Of a stretch of 64,000 bases of DNA, positions 55,046 through 64,000 are shown piece by piece (the first letter of the stretch is position 1; each line of letters opens with the position of its first letter). The translations under genes and the position numbers were made by a program. This DNA is from Streptomyces muensis (GTDB lineage: Bacteria > Actinomycetota > Actinomycetes > Streptomycetales > Streptomycetaceae). The stretch is taken from the NCBI RefSeq assembly GCF_021474425.1, contig NZ_JAKEIP010000011.1, positions 32,597 through 96,596 of the forward strand, read 5' to 3'. The notes under the pieces were generated by a model that was not told the origin of the DNA, did no database searches, and saw nothing but the letters and a program-made list of their open reading frames with translations.

Positions 55046-56194
55046 ATGATCACTGTGACCACCGAAGCAACCGCGACCGCGGGCAGCCTCAAGCGCCTCT
55101 CCGACGAGGGCGTCTCCATCTGGCTGGACGACCTGTCACGCAGGCGGATCGAGTCCGGCAACCTCGCCGAACTCGTCGCGACCAAGAACGTCGTGGGCGT
55201 CACCACCAACCCGTCCATCTTCCAGGCCGCCATCGGCTCCGGTGAGGGCTACGAGGAGCAGCTCGCCGACCTCGCGGTGCGGGGCGTCACGGTCGACGAG
55301 GCCGTACGCATGATGACCACCGCCGACGTCCGCGCCGCCGCCGACATCCTGCGGCCCGTGTACGACGCCACCGACGGCCGGGACGGCCGGGTCTCCATCG
55401 AGGTCGACCCGCGTCTCGCGCACGACACGGCGGCCACCATCGCCGAGGCCCGGCAGCTGGCCTGGCTGGTCGACCGGCCCAACGTGATGATCAAGATCCC
55501 GGCGACCAAGGCCGGCCTCCCGGCGATCACCGAGGTCATCGGCCTCGGCATCAGCGTCAACGTCACGCTGATCTTCTCCCTGGAGCGCTACCGCGAGGTC
55601 ATGGACGCCTACCTGGCCGGTCTGGAGAAGGCCGCCGCGCAGGGCCTGGACCTGTCCGGCATCCACTCCGTGGCGTCCTTCTTCGTCTCCCGCGTCGACT
55701 CCGAGATCGACAAGCGGCTGACCGCGATCGGCACGGACGAGGCCCTCGTGCTCAAGGGCAGGGCCGCGGTCGCCAACGCGCGCCTGGCGTACGAGCTGTA
55801 CGAGGAAGTTTTCGCCGGTGAGCGCTGGACCGCCCTCACCGGCGCCAAGGCCAACAAGCAGCGCCCCCTGTGGGCCTCGACCGGCGTGAAGGACCCGGCG
55901 TACAGGTCCACCCTGTATGTGGACGAGCTGGTCGCGCCGGGCACTGTCAACACGATGCCCGAAGCCACGCTCGACGCCACCGCCGCCCACGGCGAGATCA
56001 CCGGTGACACCGTCACCGGCGGATACGCGCAAGCCCGCGCCGACCTCGCCGCCGTGGAGGCGCTCGGGATCTCGTACGACGACGTCGTCACCCGGTTGGA
56101 GGACGAGGGCGTCGCCAAGTTCGAGGTGGCGTGGCAGGACCTGTTGGACGCCGTGAGGAAGTCGCTCGGCAGCAAGGGAGCTGACGCAGAATGA
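55046..56194 (+). CDS. tal: Transaldolase
   Basis: The 382-residue class I aldolase moves a dihydroxyacetone unit between sugar phosphates. [16 protein letters not shown] and [15 protein letters not shown], the latter with the Schiff-base lysine, are diagnostic of the long actinobacterial/cyanobacterial type. A GTG three codons later (55055) is an alternative to the ATG. Its stop overlaps the zwf start as ATGA. Confidence 0.95.
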   Translation: MITVTTEATATAGSLKRLSDEGVSIWLDDLSRRRIESGNLAELVATKNVVGVTTNPSIFQAAIGSGEGYEEQLADLAVRGVTVDEAVRMMTTADVRAAADILRPVYDATDGRDGRVSIEVDPRLAHDTAATIAEARQLAWLVDRPNVMIKIPATKAGLPAITEVIGLGISVNVTLIFSLERYREVMDAYLAGLEKAAAQGLDLSGIHSVASFFVSRVDSEIDKRLTAIGTDEALVLKGRAAVANARLAYELYEEVFAGERWTALTGAKANKQRPLWASTGVKDPAYRSTLYVDELVAPGTVNTMPEATLDATAAHGEITGDTVTGGYAQARADLAAVEALGISYDDVVTRLEDEGVAKFEVAWQDLLDAVRKSLGSKGADAE

Positions 56195-57720
56195 TCTCCG
56201 ACTGGGACAACCCCCTGCGCGACGCGCGCGACCGCCGGCTGCCCCGGATCGCGGGCCCGTCCGGCCTCGTCATCTTCGGGGTCACCGGCGACCTGTCCCG
56301 CAAGAAGCTGATGCCGGCCGTGTACGACCTGGCCAACCGCGGGATGCTGCCGCCGGGCTTCTCCCTCGTCGGGTTCGCCCGCCGGGACTGGGCCGACCAG
56401 GACTTCGCGCAGGTCGTGCACGACTCGGTGCGCGAGCACGCCCGCACCGAGTTCCGCGAGGAGGTCTGGCAGCAGCTGGCCGAGGGGATGCGGTTCATCC
56501 CGGGTGACTTCGACGACGACGAGGCGTTCAAGCAGCTGCGCCAGACGGTGGACGAGCTCGACGCGGCGCGCGGTACCAGCGGCAACTACGCCTTCTATCT
56601 CTCCGTACCGCCGAAGTTCTTCCCGAAGGTCGTGCGGCAGCTGAAGAAGCACGGTCTGGCGGACGCGCCGGAGGGGTCGTGGCGGCGGGCGGTCATCGAG
56701 AAGCCGTTCGGCTCCGACCTCGCGAGCGCCCGGGAGCTGAACGCGATCGTGCACGACGTGTTCGACCCGGAGCAGGTCTTCCGGATCGACCACTACCTGG
56801 GCAAGGAGACCGTCCAGAACATCCTGGCGCTCAGGTTCGCCAACCAGATGTTCGAGCCGATCTGGAACCGGTCGTACGTCGACCACGTACAGATCACGAT
56901 GGCCGAGGACATCGGCATCGGTGGCCGGGCGGGCTACTACGACGGCATCGGCTCGGCCCGTGACGTCATCCAGAACCACCTGCTCCAGCTGATGGCGCTG
57001 ACCGCGATGGAGGAGCCGGCCGCGTTCGACGCCGCCTCGCTGCTCACCGAGAAGCTGAAGGTGCTCAAGGCGGTGAAGCTGCCGGAGGACCTGGGCCGGC
57101 ACACCGTGCGTGGGCAGTACGCGGCGAGCTGGCAGGGCGGCGCGCAGGTCGTCGGATACCTCCAGGAGGAGGGCATCGACGCGCGGTCGAAGACCGACAC
57201 GTACGCCGCGATCAAGCTGAACGTGGACAACCGGCGCTGGGCGGGCGTGCCGTTCTATCTGCGCACCGGCAAGCGGCTGGGGCGGCGGGTCACCGAGATC
57301 GCGGTCGTCTTCCAACGGGCGCCGCACTCCCCGTTCGACTCGACCGCCACCGAGGAGCTCGGGCAGAACGCGATCGTCATCCGCGTCCAGCCGGACGAGG
57401 GCATGACGGTGCGGTTCGGCTCCAAGGTGCCGGGCACCTCGATGGAGATCCGGGACGTGACGATGGACTTCGCCTACGGCGAGTCGTTCACGGAGTCCAG
57501 CCCGGAGGCGTACGAGCGGCTCATCCTGGATGTCCTCCTCGGTGACGCCAATCTGTTCCCCCGCCACCAGGAAGTGGAAGAGTCCTGGAAGATCCTCGAC
57601 CCGATCGAGGAGTACTGGGACAGGCACGGCACGCCGGCGCGGTACGCGTCCGGGAGCTGGGGACCCGAGGAAGCCGACGAGATGCTCGCACGAGACGGAC
57701 GGAGCTGGCGCAGGCCATGA
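56191..57720 (+). CDS. zwf: Glucose-6-phosphate 1-dehydrogenase
   Basis: The 509-residue enzyme oxidises glucose 6-phosphate and makes NADPH. It shows the nucleotide loop [19 protein letters not shown], the active site [13 protein letters not shown] and the substrate motif EKPFGSDL. It is coupled to both neighbours by ATGA overlaps and followed by opcA, its usual assembly partner in actinobacteria. Length is standard. Confidence 0.96.
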   Translation: MISDWDNPLRDARDRRLPRIAGPSGLVIFGVTGDLSRKKLMPAVYDLANRGMLPPGFSLVGFARRDWADQDFAQVVHDSVREHARTEFREEVWQQLAEGMRFIPGDFDDDEAFKQLRQTVDELDAARGTSGNYAFYLSVPPKFFPKVVRQLKKHGLADAPEGSWRRAVIEKPFGSDLASARELNAIVHDVFDPEQVFRIDHYLGKETVQNILALRFANQMFEPIWNRSYVDHVQITMAEDIGIGGRAGYYDGIGSARDVIQNHLLQLMALTAMEEPAAFDAASLLTEKLKVLKAVKLPEDLGRHTVRGQYAASWQGGAQVVGYLQEEGIDARSKTDTYAAIKLNVDNRRWAGVPFYLRTGKRLGRRVTEIAVVFQRAPHSPFDSTATEELGQNAIVIRVQPDEGMTVRFGSKVPGTSMEIRDVTMDFAYGESFTESSPEAYERLILDVLLGDANLFPRHQEVEESWKILDPIEEYWDRHGTPARYASGSWGPEEADEMLARDGRSWRRP

Positions 57721-58652
57721 AGATCGACCTGACCGACACCACGGCAAGCAAGATCAACAAGGCACTGGTGCAGGGCCGCCGCGCGATCGGCACGCCGGCC
57801 GTGGGCATGGTCCTGACGATGGTGATCGTCACGGACGAGGAGAACGCGTACGACTCGATCAAGGCCGCCGAGGAGGCCTCGCACGAGCACCCCGCGCGCA
57901 CCCTGGTCGTCATCAAGCGGCACGCCCGCACCCCGCGCGACCGCACCCGCTCCCACCTCGACGCCGAGGTCCGGGTGGGCGCCGACGCCGGTACCGGCGA
58001 GACCGTCGTGCTGCGCATGTACGGCGAGGTGTCGGAGCACGCCGACTCGGTGGTGCTGCCGCTGCTGCTGCCGGACGCGCCGGTCGTCGTGTGGTGGCCG
58101 GTGGAGGCGCCGGACAACCCGGCCAAGGACCCCCTGGGCGCGCTGGCCCAGCGCCGGATCACCGACCTGTACACCACCGAGAACCCGCTGGTGGAGCTGG
58201 AGGCCCGGGCCCGCTCCTACGCGCCCGGCGACACCGACCTCGCCTGGACCCGGCTGACCCCGTGGCGCTCCATGCTGGCCGCGGCGCTCGATCAGGCCCG
58301 GGTGCCGATCGTCTCGGCGACCGTGGAAGCCGAGGCCGACAACCCGGCCGCCGAGCTGCTGGCCCGCTGGCTGGAGGCCCGGCTGCACGTCACCGCCGAG
58401 CGGGTCGTCACCGCCGGGCCGGTCGTCACCGGTGTGCGCCTGGGCACCGAGAACGGCGAGATCGTCATCGACCGCCCCGAGGGCCCGCTGGCCACGCTGT
58501 CCCTGCCGGACCAGCCCTCGCGCACCCTGGCGCTGAAGGTCCGCACCACCTCCGAACTCATCGCCGAGGAGCTCAGGCGCCTCGACGCGGACGAGATGTA
58601 CGCCATCGCCCTGCGCGGCGAGGCCACCAAGGAGAACCCCTCTGATGTCTGA
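57717..58652 (+). CDS. opcA: OpcA, glucose-6-phosphate dehydrogenase assembly protein
   Basis: The 311-residue protein belongs to the OpcA family that assembles or activates Zwf in cyanobacteria and actinobacteria. Features are the N-terminal [39 protein letters not shown] and the [10 protein letters not shown] segment. ATGA overlap with zwf and an eight-base overlap with pgi make the three coupled. No catalytic motif is expected. Confidence 0.93.
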   Translation: MKIDLTDTTASKINKALVQGRRAIGTPAVGMVLTMVIVTDEENAYDSIKAAEEASHEHPARTLVVIKRHARTPRDRTRSHLDAEVRVGADAGTGETVVLRMYGEVSEHADSVVLPLLLPDAPVVVWWPVEAPDNPAKDPLGALAQRRITDLYTTENPLVELEARARSYAPGDTDLAWTRLTPWRSMLAAALDQARVPIVSATVEAEADNPAAELLARWLEARLHVTAERVVTAGPVVTGVRLGTENGEIVIDRPEGPLATLSLPDQPSRTLALKVRTTSELIAEELRRLDADEMYAIALRGEATKENPSDV

Positions 58653-60297
58653 GACTGCCAGGCTCACCCGGCGCCCCGAGTGGACCGCCCTGGAGGACCA
58701 CCGCGCGGACGCGCTCCAGCGCCCGCGGCTGCGTGAGCTGTTCGCGGCCGACCCCTCCCGCGCCGAGCGGTACGTCGTACGCGTCGGTGACCTTCGCCTC
58801 GACTACTCCAAGCACCTGATCACCGACGAGACGCTCGCCCTGCTGCGGGAACTCGCCGCCGCGACGGACGTCTTCGGGCTGCGGGACGCGATGTTCCGCG
58901 GCGAGCGGATCAACGTCACCGAGGACCGGGCGGTGCTGCACACCGCACTGCGGGCGCCGCGCGACGCCGTGATCGAGGTGGACGGCGAGAACGTCGTGCC
59001 CGGGGTCCACGCGGTGCTCGACAAGATGAGCGCGTTCGCGGAGCGGGTCCGCTCCGGCGACTGGACCGGCCACACGGGCCGCCGGATCCGCAACGTCGTC
59101 AACATCGGCATCGGCGGCTCGGACCTCGGTCCCGCCATGGCGTACGAGGCGCTCCGCCCGTTCACGGCCCGGGAGCTGACGTTCCGGTTCGTCTCGAACG
59201 TGGACGGCGCCGACCTGCACGAGGCGGTCCGGGACCTGGACCCGGCGGAGACGCTGTTCATCGTGGCGTCCAAGACGTTCACCACGATCGAGACGATCAC
59301 CAACGCCACGTCGGCCCGCTCCTGGCTGCTGGCCGGGCTGGGCGGCGAGGACAAGGCGGTCGCCAAGCACTTCGTCGCCCTGTCGACCAACGCCGAGAAG
59401 GTCACGGACTTCGGCATCGACCCGGACAACATGTTCGAGTTCTGGGACTGGGTCGGCGGGCGGTACTCGTACGACTCGGCGATCGGCCTGTCCCTGATGA
59501 TCGCCATCGGCCCGGACCGCTTCCGGGAGATGCTGGACGGCTTCCACACCGTGGACGAGCACTTCCGCACCGCGCCGGCCGAGGCCAACGCGCCGCTGAT
59601 CCTGGGCCTGTTGGGCATCTGGTACGGCAATTTCTTCGGCGCGGAGTCGCATGCCGTTCTGCCGTACAGCCACTACCTGTCGAAGTTCACGGCGTATCTC
59701 CAGCAGCTCGACATGGAGTCCAACGGCAAGTCGGTCGACCGGGACGGCCAGGTCGTGGGCTGGGAGACCGGTCCGGTGGTCTGGGGCACTCCGGGTACCA
59801 ACGGGCAGCACGCCTACTACCAGCTGATCCACCAGGGCACCCGGCTGATCCCCGCCGACCTGATCGGCTTCGCCCGTCCGGTGGCCGAGCTGAGCGACGA
59901 ACTCAAGGCGCAGCACGACCTGTTGATGGCGAACCTGTTCGCGCAGGGCCAGGCGCTGGCCTTCGGCAAGACCGCGGACGAGGTGCGCGCGGAGGGTGTG
60001 CCCGAGGAGCAGGTCCCGCACCGCACCTTCCTGGGCAACCACCCCACCACCACGATCCTCGCCCCCGAGCTGACCCCGTCGGTCCTCGGCCAGCTGGTCG
60101 CCCTCTACGAGCACAAGGTGTTCGTGCAGGGCGCCGTCTGGAACATCGACTCCTTCGACCAGTGGGGCGTCGAGCTGGGCAAGGTCCTCGCCAAGCGGGT
60201 CGAGCCCGCCCTGACAGAGGGGGCCGAGGTCCCCGGCCTCGACCCGTCCACCGCCGCCCTCGTGGCCGCCTACCGTGAACTCAAGGAAGTGAACTGA
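58645..60297 (+). CDS. pgi: Glucose-6-phosphate isomerase
   Basis: The 550-residue enzyme interconverts glucose and fructose 6-phosphates. [35 protein letters not shown], the catalytic region [15 protein letters not shown] and [16 protein letters not shown] are the PGI signatures. Placing it here lets fructose 6-phosphate from the non-oxidative branch re-enter the oxidative one, forming a cycle that maximises NADPH. Confidence 0.95.
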   Translation: MSETARLTRRPEWTALEDHRADALQRPRLRELFAADPSRAERYVVRVGDLRLDYSKHLITDETLALLRELAAATDVFGLRDAMFRGERINVTEDRAVLHTALRAPRDAVIEVDGENVVPGVHAVLDKMSAFAERVRSGDWTGHTGRRIRNVVNIGIGGSDLGPAMAYEALRPFTARELTFRFVSNVDGADLHEAVRDLDPAETLFIVASKTFTTIETITNATSARSWLLAGLGGEDKAVAKHFVALSTNAEKVTDFGIDPDNMFEFWDWVGGRYSYDSAIGLSLMIAIGPDRFREMLDGFHTVDEHFRTAPAEANAPLILGLLGIWYGNFFGAESHAVLPYSHYLSKFTAYLQQLDMESNGKSVDRDGQVVGWETGPVVWGTPGTNGQHAYYQLIHQGTRLIPADLIGFARPVAELSDELKAQHDLLMANLFAQGQALAFGKTADEVRAEGVPEEQVPHRTFLGNHPTTTILAPELTPSVLGQLVALYEHKVFVQGAVWNIDSFDQWGVELGKVLAKRVEPALTEGAEVPGLDPSTAALVAAYRELKEVN

Positions 60298-60298
60298 C

Positions 60299-61177
60299 AT
60301 GCAGATCGGTCTTGTTGGTCTCGGCAAGATGGGCGGCAACATGCGCGAGCGTCTGCGCAACGCCGGCCACACCGTCGTCGGCTACGACACCAACCCCGAA
60401 CTGTCCGACGTCGCGAGCCTGGCCGACCTCGTCGACCAGCTCGACGCGCCGCGCACGGTCTGGGTCATGGTCCCGGCCGGCCACCCCACCCAGCTCGTCA
60501 TCGACCAGCTGGGGAGCCTGCTCAAGCCGTACGACACGGTCGTCGACGGCGGCAACTCCCGCTGGACGGACGACGAGAAGCACGCCCAGGAGCTGGGCAA
60601 GCACGGCATCGGCTTCGTCGACGCGGGTGTCTCCGGCGGCGTGTGGGGCCTGCAGAACGGCTACGCCCTGATGGTCGGCGGTGAGAAGGAGCACGTCGAC
60701 CGGCTCAAGCCGATCTTCGAGGCGCTCAAGCCGGAGGGGCCGTACGGCTATGTCCACGCGGGCAAGGTGGGCGCCGGGCACTTCGCGAAGATGGTCCACA
60801 ACGGCATCGAGTACGCCATGATGCAGGCCTACGCCGAGGGCTGGGAGCTGCTGGAGAAGGTCGAGTCGGTGGACAACGTCCGGGAGGTGTTCCGCTCCTG
60901 GCAGGAGGGCACGGTCATCCGGTCCTGGCTGCTGGACCTCGCGGTGAACGCCCTCGACGAGGACGAGCACCTGGAGAAGCTGAAGGGCTTCGCGCAGGAC
61001 TCCGGCGAGGGCCGCTGGACGGTGGAGGCCGCCATCGACCACGCCGTCCCACTGCCCGCGATCACCACCTCCCTCTTCGCGCGGTTCGCGTCCCGTCAGG
61101 ACGACTCCCCGCAGATGAAGATGATCGCGGCGCTGCGCAACCAGTTCGGCGGCCACGCCGTCGAGTCGAAGAAGTAG
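60299..61177 (+). CDS. gnd: 6-Phosphogluconate dehydrogenase, short GntZ/YqeC type
   Basis: The 292-residue decarboxylating enzyme has the dinucleotide loop MQIGLVGLGKMGGNMRERL, VVDGGNSRWTDDE and the active site GVSGGVWGLQNGYALMVGG with KVGAGHFAKMVHNGIEY. It is of the short form, often NAD-preferring, rather than the 470-residue Gnd. It makes ribulose 5-phosphate. AAGGAAG precedes the ATG one base after the pgi stop. No glucono-lactonase gene was found in the operon. Confidence 0.93.
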   Translation: MQIGLVGLGKMGGNMRERLRNAGHTVVGYDTNPELSDVASLADLVDQLDAPRTVWVMVPAGHPTQLVIDQLGSLLKPYDTVVDGGNSRWTDDEKHAQELGKHGIGFVDAGVSGGVWGLQNGYALMVGGEKEHVDRLKPIFEALKPEGPYGYVHAGKVGAGHFAKMVHNGIEYAMMQAYAEGWELLEKVESVDNVREVFRSWQEGTVIRSWLLDLAVNALDEDEHLEKLKGFAQDSGEGRWTVEAAIDHAVPLPAITTSLFARFASRQDDSPQMKMIAALRNQFGGHAVESKK

Positions 61178-61183
61178 CCGGCC

Positions 61184-61771
61184 GTGGGGGATCTGTTCCT
61201 GGTCCGCCACGGAGAGACGGAGTGGAGCAGGTCGGGACAGCACACCAGCTGGACCGACCTGCCCCTCACCCAGGCCGGCGAGGAACAGGCCAAGTCCCTG
61301 GCCCCGCTCCTCTCCGACCGCGCCTTCTCCCTGGCCCTCACCAGCCCACTGCGCCGCGCGGTCCGCACCGCCGAACTGGCGGGTGTGACGGGGGCCGTAC
61401 CGGACGACGACCTGCGTGAATGGGACTACGGCGGCTACGAGGGCGTCACCACCGACACCATCCACCGCTCCCGCCCCGACTGGTACCTGTGGACCGACGG
61501 GGTGCCACCGGGACCGGACGGTCATCCCGGTGAGTCGCCGTCCGAGGTGGGGGCGCGTGCCGACCGGTTGCTGTCCCGGGTGGACGTGGCGCTGCTCGAC
61601 GGCGACGTCGTCCTCGTGGCCCATGGGCACTTCCTGCGTGTCGTCACGGCCCGCCGGCTGGGACTGGCCCCGGCGGAGGGGCGGCTGTTCCAGTTGGCGA
61701 CGGGCACGGTGAGCCGGCTGTCGACGGAGCATGGGCGGCCGGTGATCGCCGAGTGGAACACCCGGCCCTGA
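61184..61771 (+). CDS. Histidine phosphatase (phosphoglycerate mutase-like)
   Basis: The 195-residue protein has the catalytic LVRHGETEWS with the phospho-accepting histidine, TSPLRRAVRTAELAG, the acid/base region EWDYGGYEG and VAHGHFLRVV. It is a branch of the PGM superfamily that hydrolyses small phosphoesters rather than a mutase. GTG at 61184 lies six bases after the gnd stop, so it belongs to the pentose-phosphate transcript; a sugar-phosphate substrate is likely. Confidence 0.9.
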   Translation: MGDLFLVRHGETEWSRSGQHTSWTDLPLTQAGEEQAKSLAPLLSDRAFSLALTSPLRRAVRTAELAGVTGAVPDDDLREWDYGGYEGVTTDTIHRSRPDWYLWTDGVPPGPDGHPGESPSEVGARADRLLSRVDVALLDGDVVLVAHGHFLRVVTARRLGLAPAEGRLFQLATGTVSRLSTEHGRPVIAEWNTRP

Positions 61772-61805
61772 CACCCGGGGCTTCGGGGCTGCTTCCGGGG
61801 GCGAG

Positions 61806-61834
61806 TTGACAGGTTGGGCGGCCGGCGTCAGAGT
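61806..61834 (+). promoter_or_regulatory. Promoter giving a near-leaderless mRNA for the next gene
   Basis: TTGACA (61806-61811) and CAGAGT (61829-61834), exactly 17 bases apart, are a near-consensus housekeeping pair. Transcription would start about 61840-61843, at or next to the ATG at 61843. No ribosome site precedes that ATG, which supports leaderless translation. Confidence 0.65.
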
Positions 61835-61842
61835 CCCCGCTG

Positions 61843-63309
61843 ATGGAGATCAACGATCTGACGCCGGCCGAACTGCGGGTGTGGCAGGCCTTTCCCAAGG
61901 GTGAGGCCGTGGACTTCCGTACGGGGGAAGGCGAGGGTGCGGCCGAGGGCGCCGGATGGGGTCCCGAACGGACCGTGCGCGCCACGGTGTTGCGGGCTCT
62001 GCTGCTCGACGGACCGGTGGAGAACGGCGAGGTGGCCGCCCTCAAGGTGGCGGGCGCGCGGATCACCGGCGTACTGGATCTGCGGTACGCGACGATCGAC
62101 AGTGTCGCCCGCCTGAGCCACTGTCACTTCGACGACGTCCCGGACCTCTCCGGCGCCCAGCTGAAGTACCTCAACCTGACCGGGTCCCGGCTGCCGGGCC
62201 TGGGGGCGGCGCGGATTCGGGTCGACGGAGGGCTGCGGCTGACGAAGTGCCGGTTCGGTGGGCGGGTGCGGCTCGGCGGGGCGCAGATCGCCGGGGCGCT
62301 GTATCTGGAAGGTGCCGAGGTCACCGCGCCGGAGGGGACCGAGGATCCGGTCCTGCAGCTCCATCAGGTGACCGTCGGGGAGGACCTGTGCGCGTCCCGG
62401 CTGCGCACACGCGGCGAGCTGCGCCTCAACGGCGCCACCATCAGCGGCTCGCTCCGGCTGGAGGACGCCGAGCTGCGTCATTCGGGCGCCTTCGTTTTCA
62501 GTGCCGAGGCCCTCGAGGTGGGCGCCAACGTCCTGTGCAGGCGGCTGAACGCACACGGCCGTATCGATCTGCGCGGCGCCCGCATACCCGGCCGCCTCGA
62601 CCTGCTGTACAGCAGCCTGTCCCACCCCGGCGGCACCGCGCTGCGGGCGAGCAGCTGTGTCATCGGCGAGGTGTGGCTGCGCAAGGGCCCGCGGATCGAG
62701 GGCATGCTCAACCTGCGCCGTTCGCAGATAGACCACCTCAATCTGGAGCCGGAGATGCTCCCGGCCCAGGTCCGCCTCCTCGACCTCACCTACACCTCGC
62801 TCACCCCGCATGTGCCGCCCGAGCAGCGGCTGCCCATGCTGGAGCGGGACGAGGACACCTTCGACCCGCACGGCTACGAGCAGTTGACCGGCGCCTACCG
62901 CCGCACCGGCGACGACCACGCCGCCCGTCTGGTCCAGCTCGCCAAGCAGCGCCACCACCGCACCACCCTGCCCTGGTACGGCCGTCTGTGGGGCCACGTC
63001 CAGGACGCCACCGTCGGCTACGGGTTCCGGCCGATGCGGGCGCTGGGCTGGCTGCTGTCCCTGCTCGCCGTCGGCTCCGTCGCCTTCGCGCTGGAGGCGC
63101 CCCCGCCGCTGAAGGCGGGCGAGGCACCGCACTTCAACCCGGTGTTCTACACCCTCGACCTGCTGCTGCCGGTGATCTCCTTCGGTCAGGAACCGGCGTT
63201 CGCCCCGGAGGGCGGTCAGCAGGCGCTGGCCTACGTCCTCGTCCTCACCGGCTGGATCCTGGCGACGACGGTCATCGCCGGCGTCACCCGGACCGTCAGC
63301 CGTCATTGA
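61843..63309 (+). CDS. Membrane protein with pentapeptide-like repeats
   Basis: The 488-residue protein has an N-terminal three-quarters of right-handed beta-helix-like repeats (ITGVLDLRYATI, LNLTGSR, GALYLEGAEV, GRIDLRGARIPGRLDL) facing the cytoplasm and two transmembrane helices near the C terminus (about 395-420 and 460-485). A short hydrophobic segment FYTLDLLLPVISFG lies between them, like a re-entrant loop, but no potassium-channel selectivity filter is seen. Streptomyces homologues are often named membrane-associated oxidoreductase; I see no cofactor motif to support that. Function is unknown. Confidence 0.7.
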   Translation: MEINDLTPAELRVWQAFPKGEAVDFRTGEGEGAAEGAGWGPERTVRATVLRALLLDGPVENGEVAALKVAGARITGVLDLRYATIDSVARLSHCHFDDVPDLSGAQLKYLNLTGSRLPGLGAARIRVDGGLRLTKCRFGGRVRLGGAQIAGALYLEGAEVTAPEGTEDPVLQLHQVTVGEDLCASRLRTRGELRLNGATISGSLRLEDAELRHSGAFVFSAEALEVGANVLCRRLNAHGRIDLRGARIPGRLDLLYSSLSHPGGTALRASSCVIGEVWLRKGPRIEGMLNLRRSQIDHLNLEPEMLPAQVRLLDLTYTSLTPHVPPEQRLPMLERDEDTFDPHGYEQLTGAYRRTGDDHAARLVQLAKQRHHRTTLPWYGRLWGHVQDATVGYGFRPMRALGWLLSLLAVGSVAFALEAPPPLKAGEAPHFNPVFYTLDLLLPVISFGQEPAFAPEGGQQALAYVLVLTGWILATTVIAGVTRTVSRH

Positions 63310-63315
63310 CTCCCG

Positions 63316-64000
63316 TCATCGGACCGGCCGCCCGGCGTGCTGGGCGGCCAGCCGCACCGGCGCGTTCTGGGCGCCGTAACCCCGGTAGCCGTCGCGCTGC
63401 ACCAGCTCGAAGAAGACACGGCCGACCGTGACGGTGTAGCAGTGCCGGAACTCGCCATGCGCGTCACGGTCGTAGAGGATGCCCAGCTCGCGATACGTGT
63501 CCAACTCGCCGTCCGGGAACTCGTACCGCGCCGCCAGGTCGTCGTAGTAGTTGGCGGGGATGGGCAGCAGCCGGCCGCCCGCGTCCCGGAAGTGGCGCGC
63601 GGCGGCGACCACGTCGTCCGTGGCCAGGGCGATGTGCTGGGCGTGCACCGTGTCGTCGGTCGGCGCCGCGCCCACGCCCAGCGCGATCCGCACACTCCCG
63701 TCGGCGTTGGTGACGGCGCGGCTGCGCATCAGGCCGTACGGGTCGGCGACGTCGACGCTCTCCTGGGCGTGCAGCCCGAGGACGCTGCGGTGGAAGAGGG
63801 TCGCCTCGTCGAAGTGGTGCCAGGGCTGGGTGAGGGCTAGGTGGTCGATGCCGTGGACGCCGGGCGCCGTCGCCGCGTGTTCGAGGTCCGTGAAGTCGGC
63901 GCGCCAGTTCGGCAGTTCGTTCCGTGCCGTCGCGCAGAAGAACAGTTCCGTGCCGTCGGGGGCGGCGACCGCGTCGAGCGGGGCGTCCTCAGGGGCGCGG
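63316..64000 (-). CDS. 4-Hydroxyphenylpyruvate dioxygenase-like protein, C-terminal part
   Basis: The frame is open at the right edge, so the N terminus is missing. The visible 227 residues have the VOC/HPPD fold with all three expected iron ligands: the His in GIDHLAL, the His in HAQHIALATDD and the Glu in FFELVQRDGY. The ending GYGAQNAPVRLAAQH is like the HPPD part of proteins that fuse a sugar-phosphate isomerase/AsbF-like barrel to an HPPD domain (3-dehydroshikimate dehydratase type). Which of the two forms this is cannot be settled inside the window. It is convergent with the membrane-protein gene, six bases away. Confidence 0.82.
   Translation of the reverse strand, partial: RAPEDAPLDAVAAPDGTELFFCATARNELPNWRADFTDLEHAATAPGVHGIDHLALTQPWHHFDEATLFHRSVLGLHAQESVDVADPYGLMRSRAVTNADGSVRIALGVGAAPTDDTVHAQHIALATDDVVAAARHFRDAGGRLLPIPANYYDDLAARYEFPDGELDTYRELGILYDRDAHGEFRHCYTVTVGRVFFELVQRDGYRGYGAQNAPVRLAAQHAGRPVR

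Overview
The window is high-GC DNA with overlapping, translationally coupled operons, GTG and TTG starts, Tat-exported glycan enzymes, rare TTA codons and second copies of the pentose-phosphate genes. All of this points to a Streptomyces chromosome. From memory, the tkt-tal-zwf-opcA-pgi-gnd run and the phosphopantetheinyl transferase/phosphoesterase pair resemble the SCO666x-SCO667x neighbourhood of S. coelicolor; this was not checked against a database.

Layout. 1-380: the 3' end of an ABC ATPase gene. 349-8440 (minus strand): an alpha-glucan locus with a secreted GH87-like alpha-1,3-glucanase, a GH13 alpha-glucosidase, a binding-protein transporter without its own ATPase, and a LacI repressor. 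8534-10972: a stand-alone MmyB-like protein, an XRE regulator paired with an ImmA/IrrE metallopeptidase, and a small unknown gene. 10999-11167: a MITE-like palindromic element flanked by CTAG. 11164-14123: Sfp-type phosphopantetheinyl transferase, metallophosphoesterase and an ATP-grasp enzyme. 14299-15981: a secreted GH18 chitinase with a DasR-like site.

16191-34350 is a large glycan-use island. It holds GH29 fucosidase, GH38 mannosidase, GH4 glycosidase, a DeoR regulator, a PfkB kinase, an ABC importer, GH2 beta-galactosidase, two Tat-exported phosphoesterase-like proteins and a small secreted protein. An alpha/beta hydrolase follows at 34461.

35381-43925 (minus strand) is the most unusual part. 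It is an FxSxx-COOH-type RiPP cluster: a 58-residue precursor ending FESSIG, a radical SAM/SPASM maturase (FxsB), an AAC(3)-like acetyltransferase, a TIR-like protein (FxsC) and a 1351-residue MinD/TIR/NB-ARC/TPR protein (FxsT). Three of these genes carry TTA codons, so the cluster is probably under bldA developmental control.

44152-49372: an acyl-CoA catabolic operon (SDR, amidohydrolase, acyl-CoA ligase, MaoC hydratase) with divergent MarR and IclR regulators and two sets of direct repeats in the shared promoter region. 49376-52773: DUF1905 protein, secreted GH16/CBM6 beta-glucanase behind a perfect 20-bp palindrome, GerW/YtfJ-like protein and an AraC regulator. 52951-61771: a complete pentose-phosphate operon followed by a histidine phosphatase. 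61843-63309: a membrane protein with a leaderless-looking promoter. 63316-64000: the 3' part of an HPPD-like dioxygenase gene. No tRNA, rRNA or CRISPR array was seen, and no stretch longer than 300 bases lacks a gene.
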